Assembly: GCA_023461075.1 (NCBI GenBank)
Contig: JAEWNY010000037.1
Span: forward strand, 1 to 15,259
Source of the DNA: Pseudomonadota bacterium
GTDB lineage: Bacteria; Pseudomonadota; Gammaproteobacteria; Xanthomonadales; Xanthomonadaceae
Direction of reading: 5' to 3'
Length of the DNA: 15,259 nucleotides
Under the pieces are notes generated by a model. That model was not told the origin of the DNA. It worked only from the letters and a program-made list of their open reading frames with translations, and searched no databases. A program made the translations under genes and the position numbers. Shown piece after piece: positions 1 through 7,215 of the stretch (positions are counted from its first letter, which is position 1; each line of letters opens with the position of its first letter).

Positions 1-182
1 GGCGCGGTGAACGAGGACAGCCAGTTGCCATTGGTCGCGGTGTAGAAGTCGCTGCACTCTGGCGTGACCGCGGGCGTCGCGGCGCGCGTGGCGCGCTTCT
101 TCTGCGCGTGGGCGGGGGCGGTGGCCATCGCGGTCAGGGCGAGCAGCAGGGCGAGGGCAAGCGGCTTGGCTGGGGACATCAT
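1..182 (-). CDS. M13-family metallopeptidase, N-terminal fragment (runs off left edge)
   Basis: Only the first 60 codons lie in the window. They begin with two adjacent Met codons (182 and 179), followed by a classical Sec signal peptide: a short Lys-containing n-region, a long Ala/Leu core and a probable cleavage after Ala-His-Ala near residue 26. The mature start contains Cys43 then Ser-Asp-Phe-Tyr and, a few residues later, Asn-Gly-Asn-Trp-Leu. This Cys-x-Asp-Phe-Tyr...Asn-Gly-x-Trp-Leu pattern opens the M13 (neprilysin/PepO) peptidase domain, and the neighbouring complete M13 gene has a matching segment. The catalytic part is outside the window, so activity cannot be judged. It is probably a soluble periplasmic or secreted zinc endopeptidase, because the signal peptide has no lipobox. 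A weak ribosome site (CGGAA, 188-192) precedes the start. A terminator lies between this gene and its upstream paralogue, so it probably has its own promoter; none is clear. Confidence 0.8.
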   Translation of the reverse strand, partial: MMSPAKPLALALLLALTAMATAPAHAQKKRATRAATPAVTPECSDFYTATNGNWLSSFTA

Positions 183-282
183 GCATTCCGTCATGGGGAT
201 CGCCGAAGTCTAACAAGCCCGGCCTGTTCGGTTGCCGCGCGAAGGTGAACGGAAGCGGCATCGCCCATCCTTGTCGCCCATC

Positions 283-309
283 AAAAAGCCCGGCACGTGG
301 CCGGGCTTT
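283..309 (-). terminator. Rho-independent terminator of the M13 peptidase gene at 333-2450
   Basis: A perfect 10-bp stem (285-294 with 300-309; core GCCCGGC/GCCGGGC) closes a 5-nt loop. Read on the minus strand it is followed at once by a run of five T (287-283). It begins 24 nt after the stop codon at 333. It separates the two tandem M13 genes, so readthrough into the downstream copy should be limited. Confidence 0.85.
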
Positions 310-332
310 CGGGCAGCGAACGGGAGGCCCGC

Positions 333-2450
333 TTACCAGATCACCACCTGCCTGTCGCCGTCGCGCACCATCGCATCGCCGGTCTTGCAATCGAACGCCT
401 TGGCGAAGGCCGGCATGTTGCTCGGCGCGCCGATCGCGCGGAAATTGGCCGGCGCGTGCGGATCGGTGGTCAGCCGCACGGACAACTCGTCCGGGGTGAA
501 GTTGCGACGCCAGACCGTGGCCCAGTTGGCGAAGAAGCGCTGGTCGCCCGACAGGCTGTCGATCGCGCTCGGCGCCTTGCCGCCCAGCGCACGCTGGTAG
601 GCGTCGTAGGCGATGGCGAGGCCGCCCAGGTCGGCGATGTTCTCGCCCAGCGTCAGGCTGCCGTTGACGTGCTTGCCGGGCTGCGCCTCATAGCCGTTGA
701 ACTGCTGCACCAGCTTGTTGGTGAGGTTGGCGAAGCCCTTGGCATCGGCCTCGCTCCACCAGTTCTCGAAGTTGCCGTTCGGCCCGAAGCGACTGCCCTG
801 GTCGTCGAAGCCGTGGGTCATCTCGTGGCCGATCACCGCGCCGATGCCGCCGTAGTTCACCGCGTCGTCGGCCTTGCCATCGAAGAACGGCGGCTGCAGG
901 ATCGCCGCCGGGAACACGATCTCGTTCATCTGCGGGTTGTAGTAGGCATTCACCGTCTGCGGACTCATGCCCCACTCGCTGCGGTCGACCGGCTGGCCGA
1001 TCTTCGACAGGTTCCACTTGTAGTTGAATTCGTTGGCGGCCAGCACATTGCCGATGTAGCTCTCGCGGTTGGTGGCGAGGCCGGCCCAGTCGCGCCACTT
1101 GTCCGGGTAGCCGATCTTCGGCGTGAACGCCGCCATCTTGGTCAACGCCTTGGCCTTGGTGTCGGCCGACATCCAGGCGAGGTTCTCGATGCGCGCCTTG
1201 AACGCCTCCTGCAGGTTCTTCACCAGCGTCTCCATCCGGGCTTTGGATTCGGCGGGGAAGGCGACCTTGACGTACATCTGGCCAAAGGCTTCGCCGGCCT
1301 GGTTCTCGATGGTGCCGAGCACCCGCTTCCAGCGCTCCTTGATCTGCTTCTGACCGCGCATCGCCTGGCCATAGAAATTGAAGTTCTCCTGCACGAAGGC
1401 ATCGGAGAGATACGGCGAGGCCTCATCGACCATGTGGAAGCGCAGGTAGTTTTTCCATTGCTCGGCCGGCACGTCGGCCAGCATCTTCGAGACTTCCTGG
1501 TGGAAGGCCGGGATCGCCAGCGAGAACATTGCAGGTTGCGCGACGCCCTGCGATTCGAAGAACTTCGACCACGGGAAGTTAGGCGTCAGCTTGTCGGCAT
1601 CGGCCACGCTGACCGGGTTGTAGTAGAGCGCGACATCGCGCGAGAGCTCCTCGCTCGACTTCGACACGCGCGCGAGGCGGGTTTCGAACTTCACCACGTC
1701 GGCGGCCTGCTTGGCCGCGTCGGCGACCGGCGTGCCTGACAGCTCCAGCACCTTGGCCACGTGTTGCTGGTAGGCCTCAAGCTTGGCCTTCTTGTCGGCA
1801 TCGAAGTAATAGCCCTTGTCGGGCAGGCCCAGGCCGCCTTGCGCGGCGTAGGCGATATTGGTGTTGGAATCCTTGAAATCCGCATTCGCGCCGAATCCGA
1901 ACAGCGAGCCCTCCCCCTTGGCGAACGACTGCCGCAGGTATTCGGCGATCGAGGCGGTATCGGTGAGCTTGTCGATCTCGGCAAGCTTCGGCGCGAGCGG
2001 TTGGATGCCCTGCGCGTCGATCTTGGCCTGGTCCATGCCGGTGGCGTAGAGGTCTCCGATAATCTTGTCGATGCCGGTCGCGTTCTTCATCGCCGCCGCC
2101 TGCTCGGCCAACTGGTGCTGCACGGCGGTTGAGCGCTCGTCGAGCATCTCGAACGCGCCCCAACTGGTACGGTCGCCGGGGATCGCGTTGGCCGCCAGCC
2201 AGTTCTTGTTGATGTAGCTGCCGAAGTCGGTGCAGGCATTGCCGCTGGCATCGATGTCGCTGGCCTTGAAGCTGTTCATCGGCGGCAGCTTGCTTTCATC
2301 GAGCGTGTAGCCGCTGCTCGCGGCAGGGGTTGTCGATGCCGAGGCGGTGGCGTCCGCGTTGGCTTGGGTGGCGTCTTTCTCCGGGCAGCCGGTGAGTGCG
2401 GCGGCGACGGCGAGCGTCAGGGCGAGACGGGGCAGGGCGATGTTGCGCAT
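333..2450 (-). CDS. M13-family zinc metallopeptidase (PepO/neprilysin-like), predicted lipoprotein
   Basis: The 705-residue product is predicted to be a membrane-anchored, periplasm-facing zinc endopeptidase acting on oligopeptides. I placed the start at 2450 rather than at the longer in-frame start 2498, because it gives a clean lipoprotein signal: Met-Arg-Asn, a hydrophobic stretch and the lipobox Leu-Thr-Gly-Cys22. A low-complexity Ala/Thr/Ser linker follows, then the M13 N-terminal domain (Cys-x-Asp-Phe at 73-76 and Asn-x-Trp-Leu at 83-85). The substrate-binding Asn-Ala-Tyr-Tyr is at 501-504. The zinc-binding HEMTH is at 542-546, and the third ligand Glu603 lies in ENIADLGG. The protein ends Val-Val-Ile-Trp, similar to the family's usual C-terminal Cys-x-x-Trp type end but without Cys at that spot. 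Length is normal for the family (about 650-750). The Shine-Dalgarno sequence is poor. An M13 paralogue follows downstream beyond a terminator, and a divergent gene starts at 2594. The exact substrate is unknown. Confidence 0.93.
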   Translation of the reverse strand: MRNIALPRLALTLAVAAALTGCPEKDATQANADATASASTTPAASSGYTLDESKLPPMNSFKASDIDASGNACTDFGSYINKNWLAANAIPGDRTSWGAFEMLDERSTAVQHQLAEQAAAMKNATGIDKIIGDLYATGMDQAKIDAQGIQPLAPKLAEIDKLTDTASIAEYLRQSFAKGEGSLFGFGANADFKDSNTNIAYAAQGGLGLPDKGYYFDADKKAKLEAYQQHVAKVLELSGTPVADAAKQAADVVKFETRLARVSKSSEELSRDVALYYNPVSVADADKLTPNFPWSKFFESQGVAQPAMFSLAIPAFHQEVSKMLADVPAEQWKNYLRFHMVDEASPYLSDAFVQENFNFYGQAMRGQKQIKERWKRVLGTIENQAGEAFGQMYVKVAFPAESKARMETLVKNLQEAFKARIENLAWMSADTKAKALTKMAAFTPKIGYPDKWRDWAGLATNRESYIGNVLAANEFNYKWNLSKIGQPVDRSEWGMSPQTVNAYYNPQMNEIVFPAAILQPPFFDGKADDAVNYGGIGAVIGHEMTHGFDDQGSRFGPNGNFENWWSEADAKGFANLTNKLVQQFNGYEAQPGKHVNGSLTLGENIADLGGLAIAYDAYQRALGGKAPSAIDSLSGDQRFFANWATVWRRNFTPDELSVRLTTDPHAPANFRAIGAPSNMPAFAKAFDCKTGDAMVRDGDRQVVIW

Positions 2451-2593
2451 GGAGAGGTTCCGGTGTTCGGCCCGCGACGCGGGCGCTGCGAAGCGCACTT
2501 TACGCCTGCCGATGCACGGGCAGGGATGCCGGAAGTCATGGCTATTCGGCGCGTGTTAGGGTTCGGCCGGATCAAGGCAGGACAGGTGGCTCG
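2451..2593. promoter_or_regulatory. Divergent intergenic region between M13 peptidase and beta-CASP hydrolase
   Basis: These 143 bp must hold the promoters for two outward-facing genes. Two small hairpins are visible: CCCGC/GCGGG (2471-2475 with 2479-2483) and CCTGCC/GGCAGG (2505-2510 with 2519-2524). No convincing -35/-10 pair can be assigned in either direction. A TAGGGT at 2557-2562 on the plus strand is the best, but weak, -10 candidate. Confidence 0.4.
2584..2589 (+). promoter_or_regulatory. Ribosome binding site that fixes the start of the beta-CASP hydrolase
   Basis: AGGTGG lies 4 nt before the ATG at 2594. The open frame continues upstream to 2396 without such a site, and the family domain begins immediately at 2594, so the 66 upstream codons should not be annotated. 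Confidence 0.7.
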
Positions 2594-3967
2594 ATGCAGG
2601 TTCATTTCCACGGCGCGGCCGGCATGGTGACCGGCTCCATGCATCTTGTCGAAGCGGCCGGCCGGCGCATCCTGCTCGACTGCGGCATGGTGCAGGGCAG
2701 CGCCGAAGCCGAGGCGAGCAACATCGAGCCGTTCCCGTTCGATGTCGCCACGCTCGACGCGCTGGTGCTCTCGCATGCCCACATCGACCATATCGGCCGG
2801 GTCCCGTTGCTGGTCAAGCGCGGTTTCCGTGGGCCGATCTTCGCGCAGGAAGCCACCGCCGAACTGCTGCCGATCATGCTGCTGGATTCCGCCTCGCTGC
2901 AGGAGTCCGAAGCCGAACGCTTCAATCGCAAGCGCGGCGCGAACGAGCCGGAAATGCTGCCGCTGTACACGCGAGAGGATGTCGAAGCCACGCTTGAACA
3001 GGTGCGCAGCCTCCCGTATCACGCGCGCAGCGCTGTAGCGCCCGGCATCGACATCCATTTCCGCGATGCCGGCCACATCCTCGGCTCGTGCATCGTCGAG
3101 GTGTTCGCCGATGGCCGCAGCCTGGTGTTCTCGGGCGACCTCGGGCCCAAGGGCACGCCGATCATCCGCGATGCGGAAACCATCGAGCACGCCGACCTGT
3201 TGCTGATGGAATCGACCTACGGCGATCGCAACCACCGCGACCGCGCCGAGACCATCCGCGAACTCGGCGGCATCCTCGAGGAGGCGTGGCGCCACAAGGG
3301 CAACGTGCTGATACCGGCATTCGCGGTGGGTCGAACGCAGGAACTGCTCTACTGGTTCGCGCGGCATTGGGACGATTGGGCGATGTCGCGTTGGCGCATC
3401 TTCCTGGACAGCCCGATGGCCGGGAAGGTGGTCAGGGTCTACGACCGCAACCATGATCTTTTCGATGCCGATGCGCAGGATGTCTGGCGCGGCACGCCCA
3501 ATCCGTTCCGGCTGCCCAACCTGCACCTCACCGAATCGGCCGAGGAGTCGATGGGCATCAATGCCATCGAAGGCGGTGCGATCATCATCGCCGGCAATGG
3601 CATGGCCAGCGGCGGACGCATCCTGCATCACCTCAAGCGAAACCTGGGACGGCGGCAGGCGCACGTGGTGTTCGTCGGTTACCAGGCCGAACGCACGCTC
3701 GGGCGCAGGCTGGTGGATGGCGCGAAATGGGTGCGCATCCACGGCCGCGACTATCGCGTCAACGCGCAGCGCCACACCGTCGGCGGCCTGTCCGCGCACA
3801 CCGACCAGAACGGCCTGCTCGACTGGTACGGCGGCTTCAAGCCATCGCCGCCCGTGGTGCTGGTGCATGGCGAAGACATCGCGCGCGAGGCCTTGGCCGG
3901 CGAAATGCATGAGCGTTTTGGCGTGCATGCGCAGCTCGCGCGCCCGGGCATGACGCTGGAGGTGTGA
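2594..3967 (+). CDS. MBL-fold/beta-CASP hydrolase, CPSF-73-like (probable RNase)
   Basis: The 457-residue cytoplasmic protein has the full architecture of the metallo-beta-lactamase/beta-CASP family that processes RNA (CPSF-73, bacterial TTHA0252-type). Metal-binding motif 2 is HAHIDH at 61-66. Further ligands are His161 (Ala-Gly-His-Ile-Leu-Gly-Ser) and Asp182 (Ser-Gly-Asp-Leu-Gly). The beta-CASP motifs are also visible: A at Glu206 (Met-Glu-Ser-Thr-Tyr-Gly), B at His402 (Leu-Ser-Ala-His-Thr-Asp) and C at His425 (Val-His-Gly-Glu). The inserted beta-CASP domain lies between, with FAVGRTQELLYW (243-254) and AGNGMASGGRILHHL (333-347). All predicted catalytic residues are present and the length is typical. 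It lacks the long C-terminal region of RNase J, so it is better placed with the CPSF-73-like bacterial proteins (COG1236). The stop codon is one base from the next start, giving a two-gene coupled unit. RNA cleavage is inferred from family; the substrate is unknown. Confidence 0.93.
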   Translation: MQVHFHGAAGMVTGSMHLVEAAGRRILLDCGMVQGSAEAEASNIEPFPFDVATLDALVLSHAHIDHIGRVPLLVKRGFRGPIFAQEATAELLPIMLLDSASLQESEAERFNRKRGANEPEMLPLYTREDVEATLEQVRSLPYHARSAVAPGIDIHFRDAGHILGSCIVEVFADGRSLVFSGDLGPKGTPIIRDAETIEHADLLLMESTYGDRNHRDRAETIRELGGILEEAWRHKGNVLIPAFAVGRTQELLYWFARHWDDWAMSRWRIFLDSPMAGKVVRVYDRNHDLFDADAQDVWRGTPNPFRLPNLHLTESAEESMGINAIEGGAIIIAGNGMASGGRILHHLKRNLGRRQAHVVFVGYQAERTLGRRLVDGAKWVRIHGRDYRVNAQRHTVGGLSAHTDQNGLLDWYGGFKPSPPVVLVHGEDIAREALAGEMHERFGVHAQLARPGMTLEV

Positions 3968-3968
3968 G

Positions 3969-4388
3969 ATGAGTGAACCGAAGACCCGCCCGACATCGCA
4001 ATCCGTGGCGGATTTCCTCTCCGACCAACCGGAGGCGCGACGCAAGGACTGCGAGGCGATCGACACGATGATGCGCGAAGCCAGCGGCGAGCCGGCGGTG
4101 ATGTGGGGTTCGGCGATCGTCGGCTACGGGCGCTACCTTGCACCGCGCGCCGATGGCAGCGCCTACGAATGGCCGATGATCGGATTCTCGCCGCGCAAGC
4201 AGGCGCTGGTGCTGTACCTGATGGCGGATTTCGACCAGCAGGAAACGCTGCTCGCCAAGCTGGGCAAGCACAGCACCAGCAAGGCCTGCCTGTACATCAA
4301 GCGATTGTCGGACGTGGATGTCGGCGTGTTGAAGAAGATGATCGAGCGCAGCGTCAAGGCGATGGAATCGCGCCGGCTGCGCGATTGA
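3969..4388 (+). CDS. DUF1801 domain-containing protein
   Basis: This 139-residue cytoplasmic protein has the DUF1801 (YdhG-like) fold signature. An N-terminal helical part contains Phe-Leu-Ser-Asp-Gln-Pro and Arg-Arg-Lys-Asp-Cys. Then come Met-Trp-Gly-Ser-Ala-Ile-Val-Gly-Tyr-Gly (45-54), Trp-Pro-Met-Ile-Gly-Phe-Ser-Pro-Arg-Lys (68-77), and a C-terminal Gly-Lys-His-Ser-Thr-Ser-Lys-Ala-Cys-Leu-Tyr-Ile-Lys segment. The length is usual for the family and no signal peptide is present. No biochemical function is established for this family. The start is certain: GGAGG at 3958-3962, inside the last codons of the beta-CASP gene, sits 6 nt before the ATG, and only one base separates the upstream stop from this start. 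The two proteins should therefore be made together, although a shared pathway is only inferred from this. Confidence 0.9.
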   Translation: MSEPKTRPTSQSVADFLSDQPEARRKDCEAIDTMMREASGEPAVMWGSAIVGYGRYLAPRADGSAYEWPMIGFSPRKQALVLYLMADFDQQETLLAKLGKHSTSKACLYIKRLSDVDVGVLKKMIERSVKAMESRRLRD

Positions 4389-4399
4389 GTACTACGGGC

Positions 4400-4428
4400 T
4401 TGCGAGCCGGTGGCCGATGCGCCACAGT
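4400..4428 (+). promoter_or_regulatory. Possible sigma70-type promoter of the YtcJ-like amidohydrolase
   Basis: TTGCGA (4400-4405), a 17-bp spacer and CACAGT (4423-4428) fit the housekeeping consensus weakly: four of six bases match in the -35 and three of six in the -10. It would place a transcript start about 20 nt before the ATG at 4457. The alternative is readthrough from the beta-CASP/DUF1801 pair, since no terminator is seen after 4388. Confidence 0.3.
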
Positions 4429-4445
4429 CGGCCGCATTCGACCGG

Positions 4446-4453
4446 GGAGGTGG
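4446..4453 (+). promoter_or_regulatory. Strong ribosome binding site that fixes the start of the amidohydrolase
   Basis: GGAGGTGG ends 3 nt before the ATG at 4457, with the GGAGG core 6 nt away. The same frame is open back to 4103, overlapping DUF1801, but only this start gives a signal peptide directly at the N-terminus. Confidence 0.8.
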
Positions 4454-4456
4454 ACC

Positions 4457-6127
4457 ATGAAGCTCAAGGTATTGTCGCTTGCGTGCATCGTCGCCTTGCC
4501 GGCATCGTCCGTATTCGCCAGGGAACTGTGCGCAGACTTGGTGGTGACGAACGCGCGCATCCGCACGCTGGATCAAGCGCGGCCGCTCGCCACTGCCATT
4601 GCAGTCTCCGGCAACCGCATCGTGCAGGTCGGCGATGACAACGGCGCGCGCGCCTTGGCCTGCCCATCGACCCGCATGATCGACGGTGGCGGCCGCCTGT
4701 TGCTGCCCGGCTTCAACGACAGCCACGTGCATTTCATGTCGGGTGGCGAGGGCCGCAGTTCGGTGGACCTGCGAGACGCCGCCAGTCCGGCGGAGTTCAC
4801 CCGCCGCATCGCCGAGTTCGCCAAGAAGCTGCCGAAGGGCGAATGGATACTGCTCGGCAACTGGGATCACGAACGCTGGACGCCGGCCGAGTTGCCGACC
4901 CGCCAGATGATCGATGCGATGACGCCCGAGCATCCGGTGTTTGTCTCGCGGCTGGATGGTCACATGGCGCTGGCCAACTCGCTGGCGCTGAAACTGGCGA
5001 AGATCGATCGTTCGACCCGCGACATCACCGGCGGCGAGATCGTGCGCGATGCATCAGGCGATCCGACCGGCATCCTCAAGGATGACGCGATGGCCCCGGT
5101 ATTCGCCGTGATTCCCGAGCGCAGCCTCGCGCAAAAAATGGAATACGCGCAGGCCGCGACTGATTATGCGGCGTCGCTCGGCGTCACCAGCGTGCAGGAC
5201 ATGAACGGCGAGATCGGCTTGCCGGTCTACCAGGTGCTGCTGGATCGAGGCACGCTGAAGACGCGCATCTACGCGGTCACGCCGTTGACCCGGTGGGAGC
5301 GTTGGCGCGATGTCGGCGTGCGCGAGGGCTTCGGCAACCCGATGCTGCGCGTCGGTGGATTGAAGGGTTTCACCGATGGCAGCCTGGGCTCGACCACCGC
5401 GTGGTTCCGCAGGCCCTACCTCGACGCGCCGCACAGCCACGGGCTCGCATTGTCCGAGTTCTCGCATCATCGGGACAACGTCGGCGGCGCGGATCGCGCC
5501 GGCCTGCAGGTGATGATCCATGCGATCGGCGACCGTGCCAACGAGGAAACACTGAAGGTCTACGAGGAAGTGGCGAAGCAGGATGACCAGCGCGACCGCC
5601 GCTTCCGCATCGAGCACGCGCAGCACCTCGACCCGGCGCTGATCAGGCGCTTCGCCGCCGATGGCGTGATCGCCTCGATGCAGCCCTACCACGCGGCCGA
5701 TGACGGTCGCTGGGCGCACAAGCGCCTGGATGCCGGACGCATCGCCGGCACCTATGCTTTCCGCAGCCTGATCGATGCCGGCGTGCACCTGGCGTTCGGC
5801 ACCGATTGGGAAGTCGCGCCACTCGATCCGATGCTGGGCATCCACGCCGCGGTCACCCGTCGCACGCTGGATGGCGCCAACCCGGGTGGATGGGTGCCGC
5901 AGCAGAAGATCAGCGTCGATGAAGCCGTGCGCGCCTACACCGTGGGATCGGCCTATGCCGAGCGCCAGGAACAGCACAAGGGCATGTTGCGCGAAGGCCA
6001 ACTTGCCGATTTCGTGCTGTGGTCGCAGGACATCTACGAAGTGGCGCCCGAGCGCATCGCCGAAACCCGTGCGTTGCTCAGCGTGGTCGATGGGCGCGTG
6101 GTGTTCGAAGGCAAAACCGACAGGTAA
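4457..6127 (+). CDS. Exported amidohydrolase, YtcJ-like (metal-dependent hydrolase family)
   Basis: The 556-residue protein is predicted to be an exported metal-dependent amidohydrolase of the YtcJ/NfdA-like group, which act on N-substituted amides or formamides. Residues 1-22 form a Sec signal peptide ending Ser-Val-Phe-Ala. A beta-sandwich segment follows (Ala-Asp-Leu-Val-Val-Thr-Asn-Ala-Arg-Ile). The TIM-barrel metal site begins with His90-Val-His92 in Leu-Pro-Gly-Phe-Asn-Asp-Ser-His-Val-His. Lys303 in Gly-Leu-Lys-Gly-Phe-Thr-Asp-Gly-Ser is the likely metal-bridging lysine. His355 (Met-Ile-His-Ala-Ile-Gly-Asp-Arg), His387 (Ile-Glu-His-Ala-Gln-His) and Asp450 (Phe-Gly-Thr-Asp-Trp) complete the set. 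The C-terminal beta-sandwich returns with Gly-Gln-Leu-Ala-Asp-Phe-Val-Leu-Trp. Length is typical and the active site looks intact. The natural substrate cannot be told from sequence. It lies 68 nt after DUF1801 on the same strand. Confidence 0.92.
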   Translation: MKLKVLSLACIVALPASSVFARELCADLVVTNARIRTLDQARPLATAIAVSGNRIVQVGDDNGARALACPSTRMIDGGGRLLLPGFNDSHVHFMSGGEGRSSVDLRDAASPAEFTRRIAEFAKKLPKGEWILLGNWDHERWTPAELPTRQMIDAMTPEHPVFVSRLDGHMALANSLALKLAKIDRSTRDITGGEIVRDASGDPTGILKDDAMAPVFAVIPERSLAQKMEYAQAATDYAASLGVTSVQDMNGEIGLPVYQVLLDRGTLKTRIYAVTPLTRWERWRDVGVREGFGNPMLRVGGLKGFTDGSLGSTTAWFRRPYLDAPHSHGLALSEFSHHRDNVGGADRAGLQVMIHAIGDRANEETLKVYEEVAKQDDQRDRRFRIEHAQHLDPALIRRFAADGVIASMQPYHAADDGRWAHKRLDAGRIAGTYAFRSLIDAGVHLAFGTDWEVAPLDPMLGIHAAVTRRTLDGANPGGWVPQQKISVDEAVRAYTVGSAYAERQEQHKGMLREGQLADFVLWSQDIYEVAPERIAETRALLSVVDGRVVFEGKTDR

Positions 6128-6223
6128 CACCCGGCACCCTGACTTCCGGCCCGTGCGGGGGCTGTTCCAAGAGCGCCGGCACAGCACCACTGCCAATCCG
6201 GTAGTCACTGTGAGGATGGAGGA

Positions 6224-6490
6224 GTGCCCGCCGAACCCAGCCTCGATCCCTCCAACAAGCTGATCGACCGGGTGTCCTCTGATAACCGCAAGAAGGTGAC
6301 GTTGCAGTGGAACGACTTGCGGAAGCCGGAAAAGAGCAGGCCGCGCAAACGCGCGGCCTGTGACTTGCCTCGGCTACGGGATCAGTTGGCGCGCTTGCCC
6401 GGCGAGGAGGCATCCTCCAGCTTGCCGTCGTTGCGCGAGGCCGAACCGTCGGTCAGCTTGTCGCGTTCCAGGCCGGCATTGCGGCCCTGA
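6224..6490 (+). CDS. Putative small protein (GTG start) or gene remnant, unrecognised
   Basis: An 88-codon frame opens with GTG at 6224, preceded by GAGGA (6212-6216) at 7-nt spacing. I do not recognise the product; its first half is hydrophilic and rich in Lys/Arg/Asp (for example Asp-Asn-Arg-Lys-Lys-Val-Thr-Leu-Gln-Trp). The reason to list it is base periodicity. Over the 39 codons before the downstream hairpin, I count G/C at 34 third positions but only 20 first and 16 second positions, the pattern of real genes in high-GC genomes. Against it: the last 109 nt overlap the BON gene antisense, and the frame runs through that gene's terminator stem. It may be a genuine small gene, or the surviving end of a deleted gene that ends in unrelated sequence. 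No transmembrane segment or signal peptide is apparent. Confidence 0.25.
   Translation: MPAEPSLDPSNKLIDRVSSDNRKKVTLQWNDLRKPEKSRPRKRAACDLPRLRDQLARLPGEEASSSLPSLREAEPSVSLSRSRPALRP
6330..6360 (-). terminator. Rho-independent terminator of the BON-domain gene
   Basis: A perfect 10-bp stem (6337-6346 with 6351-6360; CAGGCCGCGC and its complement) encloses the 4-nt loop AAAC. On the minus strand it is followed by CTCTTTTCC, a modest T-tract. It starts 21 nt after the BON-gene stop codon (6382-6384). Confidence 0.75.
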
Positions 6491-7215
6491 ACGCGCAACT
6501 GGTTGTCGACGTCACGCACGCCGGGCGTGGCTTCGGCCAGATCCTCGGCGCGATGCTTCATGGCCCGCATGCTGACGTTGCCGGTCAGTACCGCCACGCC
6601 TTCGCGCACGCTCACCTCAATGTTGCTGGCATCGACATCCGGCGCATCGGTGAGCGAATCGCAGAGGTCATCGCAGATGCGCGCGTCAGTACGCTTGTAG
6701 TTGCGCGGGCCGACGCCGCGGAAATCCTCGCGCTCGGCGAAATCCGCACGTGCCCAATCGCGCATCGAAGTGCGCTTCAGCGCACGCGGATCTCGCAGGC
6801 GATAGGCCTGCTCGGCGAAATCCGGATGCAGTTCGCCACCTTCGTGATGGCCCCGGCTGGAGCCGTAGCGCTCGGCATCGGCATAGCCGCTGGAAACGCC
6901 GTAACCGCTGCCAAGACGCGGTCCTGAGTAGTTGGCGCGCTCGCCCGCGCGGCGGTAGCCACCGGCGGGGGCGACCCACTCGGAGCCGGGATGGCTGTCG
7001 TCGCTGTCGTAAGGCCGCACGGCAAAGGTGGAATCATCGTCGTAACCACGATCGCGGTCGCGCGCGCGGCGTTCCAGCGCGTCGCGTTCGTCGAGATCAT
7101 CCTGGAAAGGGCGGGAAGCGTGGCGCTGATGCTCGCGGCGGTGATGCGGCTCGGCCTCGGTGCGCTTGCGATGGTCGGGCTGACGGTCTTTGTCTTGCCA
7201 ATGGGGGCGGTTCAT
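6382..7215 (-). CDS. BON-domain protein with charged, His-rich N-terminal region
   Basis: The 277-residue product has one BON domain near the C-terminus (about 175-243), a fold usually linked to phospholipid or envelope binding and osmotic stress proteins such as OsmY. It is visible as Arg-Thr-Asp-Ala-Arg-Ile-Cys-Asp-Asp-Leu, then Ile-Glu-Val-Ser-Val-Arg-Glu-Gly-Val-Ala-Val-Leu-Thr-Gly-Asn-Val, and a closing Val-Arg-Asp-Val-Asp-Asn-Gln-Leu. The first 170 residues are highly charged, with many His, Arg, Asp and Gly, and are probably disordered. There is no signal peptide, so unlike OsmY it is probably cytoplasmic. The start at 7215 is chosen over the longer in-frame one at 7311 because GAGGA (7222-7226) stands 6 nt before it. 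It appears monocistronic, with a terminator right behind it. Stress-related expression is a family-based guess. Confidence 0.82.
   Translation of the reverse strand: MNRPHWQDKDRQPDHRKRTEAEPHHRREHQRHASRPFQDDLDERDALERRARDRDRGYDDDSTFAVRPYDSDDSHPGSEWVAPAGGYRRAGERANYSGPRLGSGYGVSSGYADAERYGSSRGHHEGGELHPDFAEQAYRLRDPRALKRTSMRDWARADFAEREDFRGVGPRNYKRTDARICDDLCDSLTDAPDVDASNIEVSVREGVAVLTGNVSMRAMKHRAEDLAEATPGVRDVDNQLRVQGRNAGLERDKLTDGSASRNDGKLEDASSPGKRAN

Noticed and set aside
297..1739. 480-codon plus-strand open frame opposite the M13 peptidase
   Set aside because: It is antisense to a gene with complete zinc-site motifs, has no recognisable domain, and is the kind of long shadow frame expected in GC-rich DNA.
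2417..4066. 549-codon minus-strand open frame opposite the beta-CASP gene
   Set aside because: It lies antisense to a gene with all catalytic motifs and also crosses the DUF1801 start. Its translation shows no family signature.
6128..6223. Possible insertion-sequence end or repeat between the amidohydrolase and BON genes
   Set aside because: No inverted terminal repeats, target duplication or transposase fragment can be seen; only short chance repeats such as CACTG.
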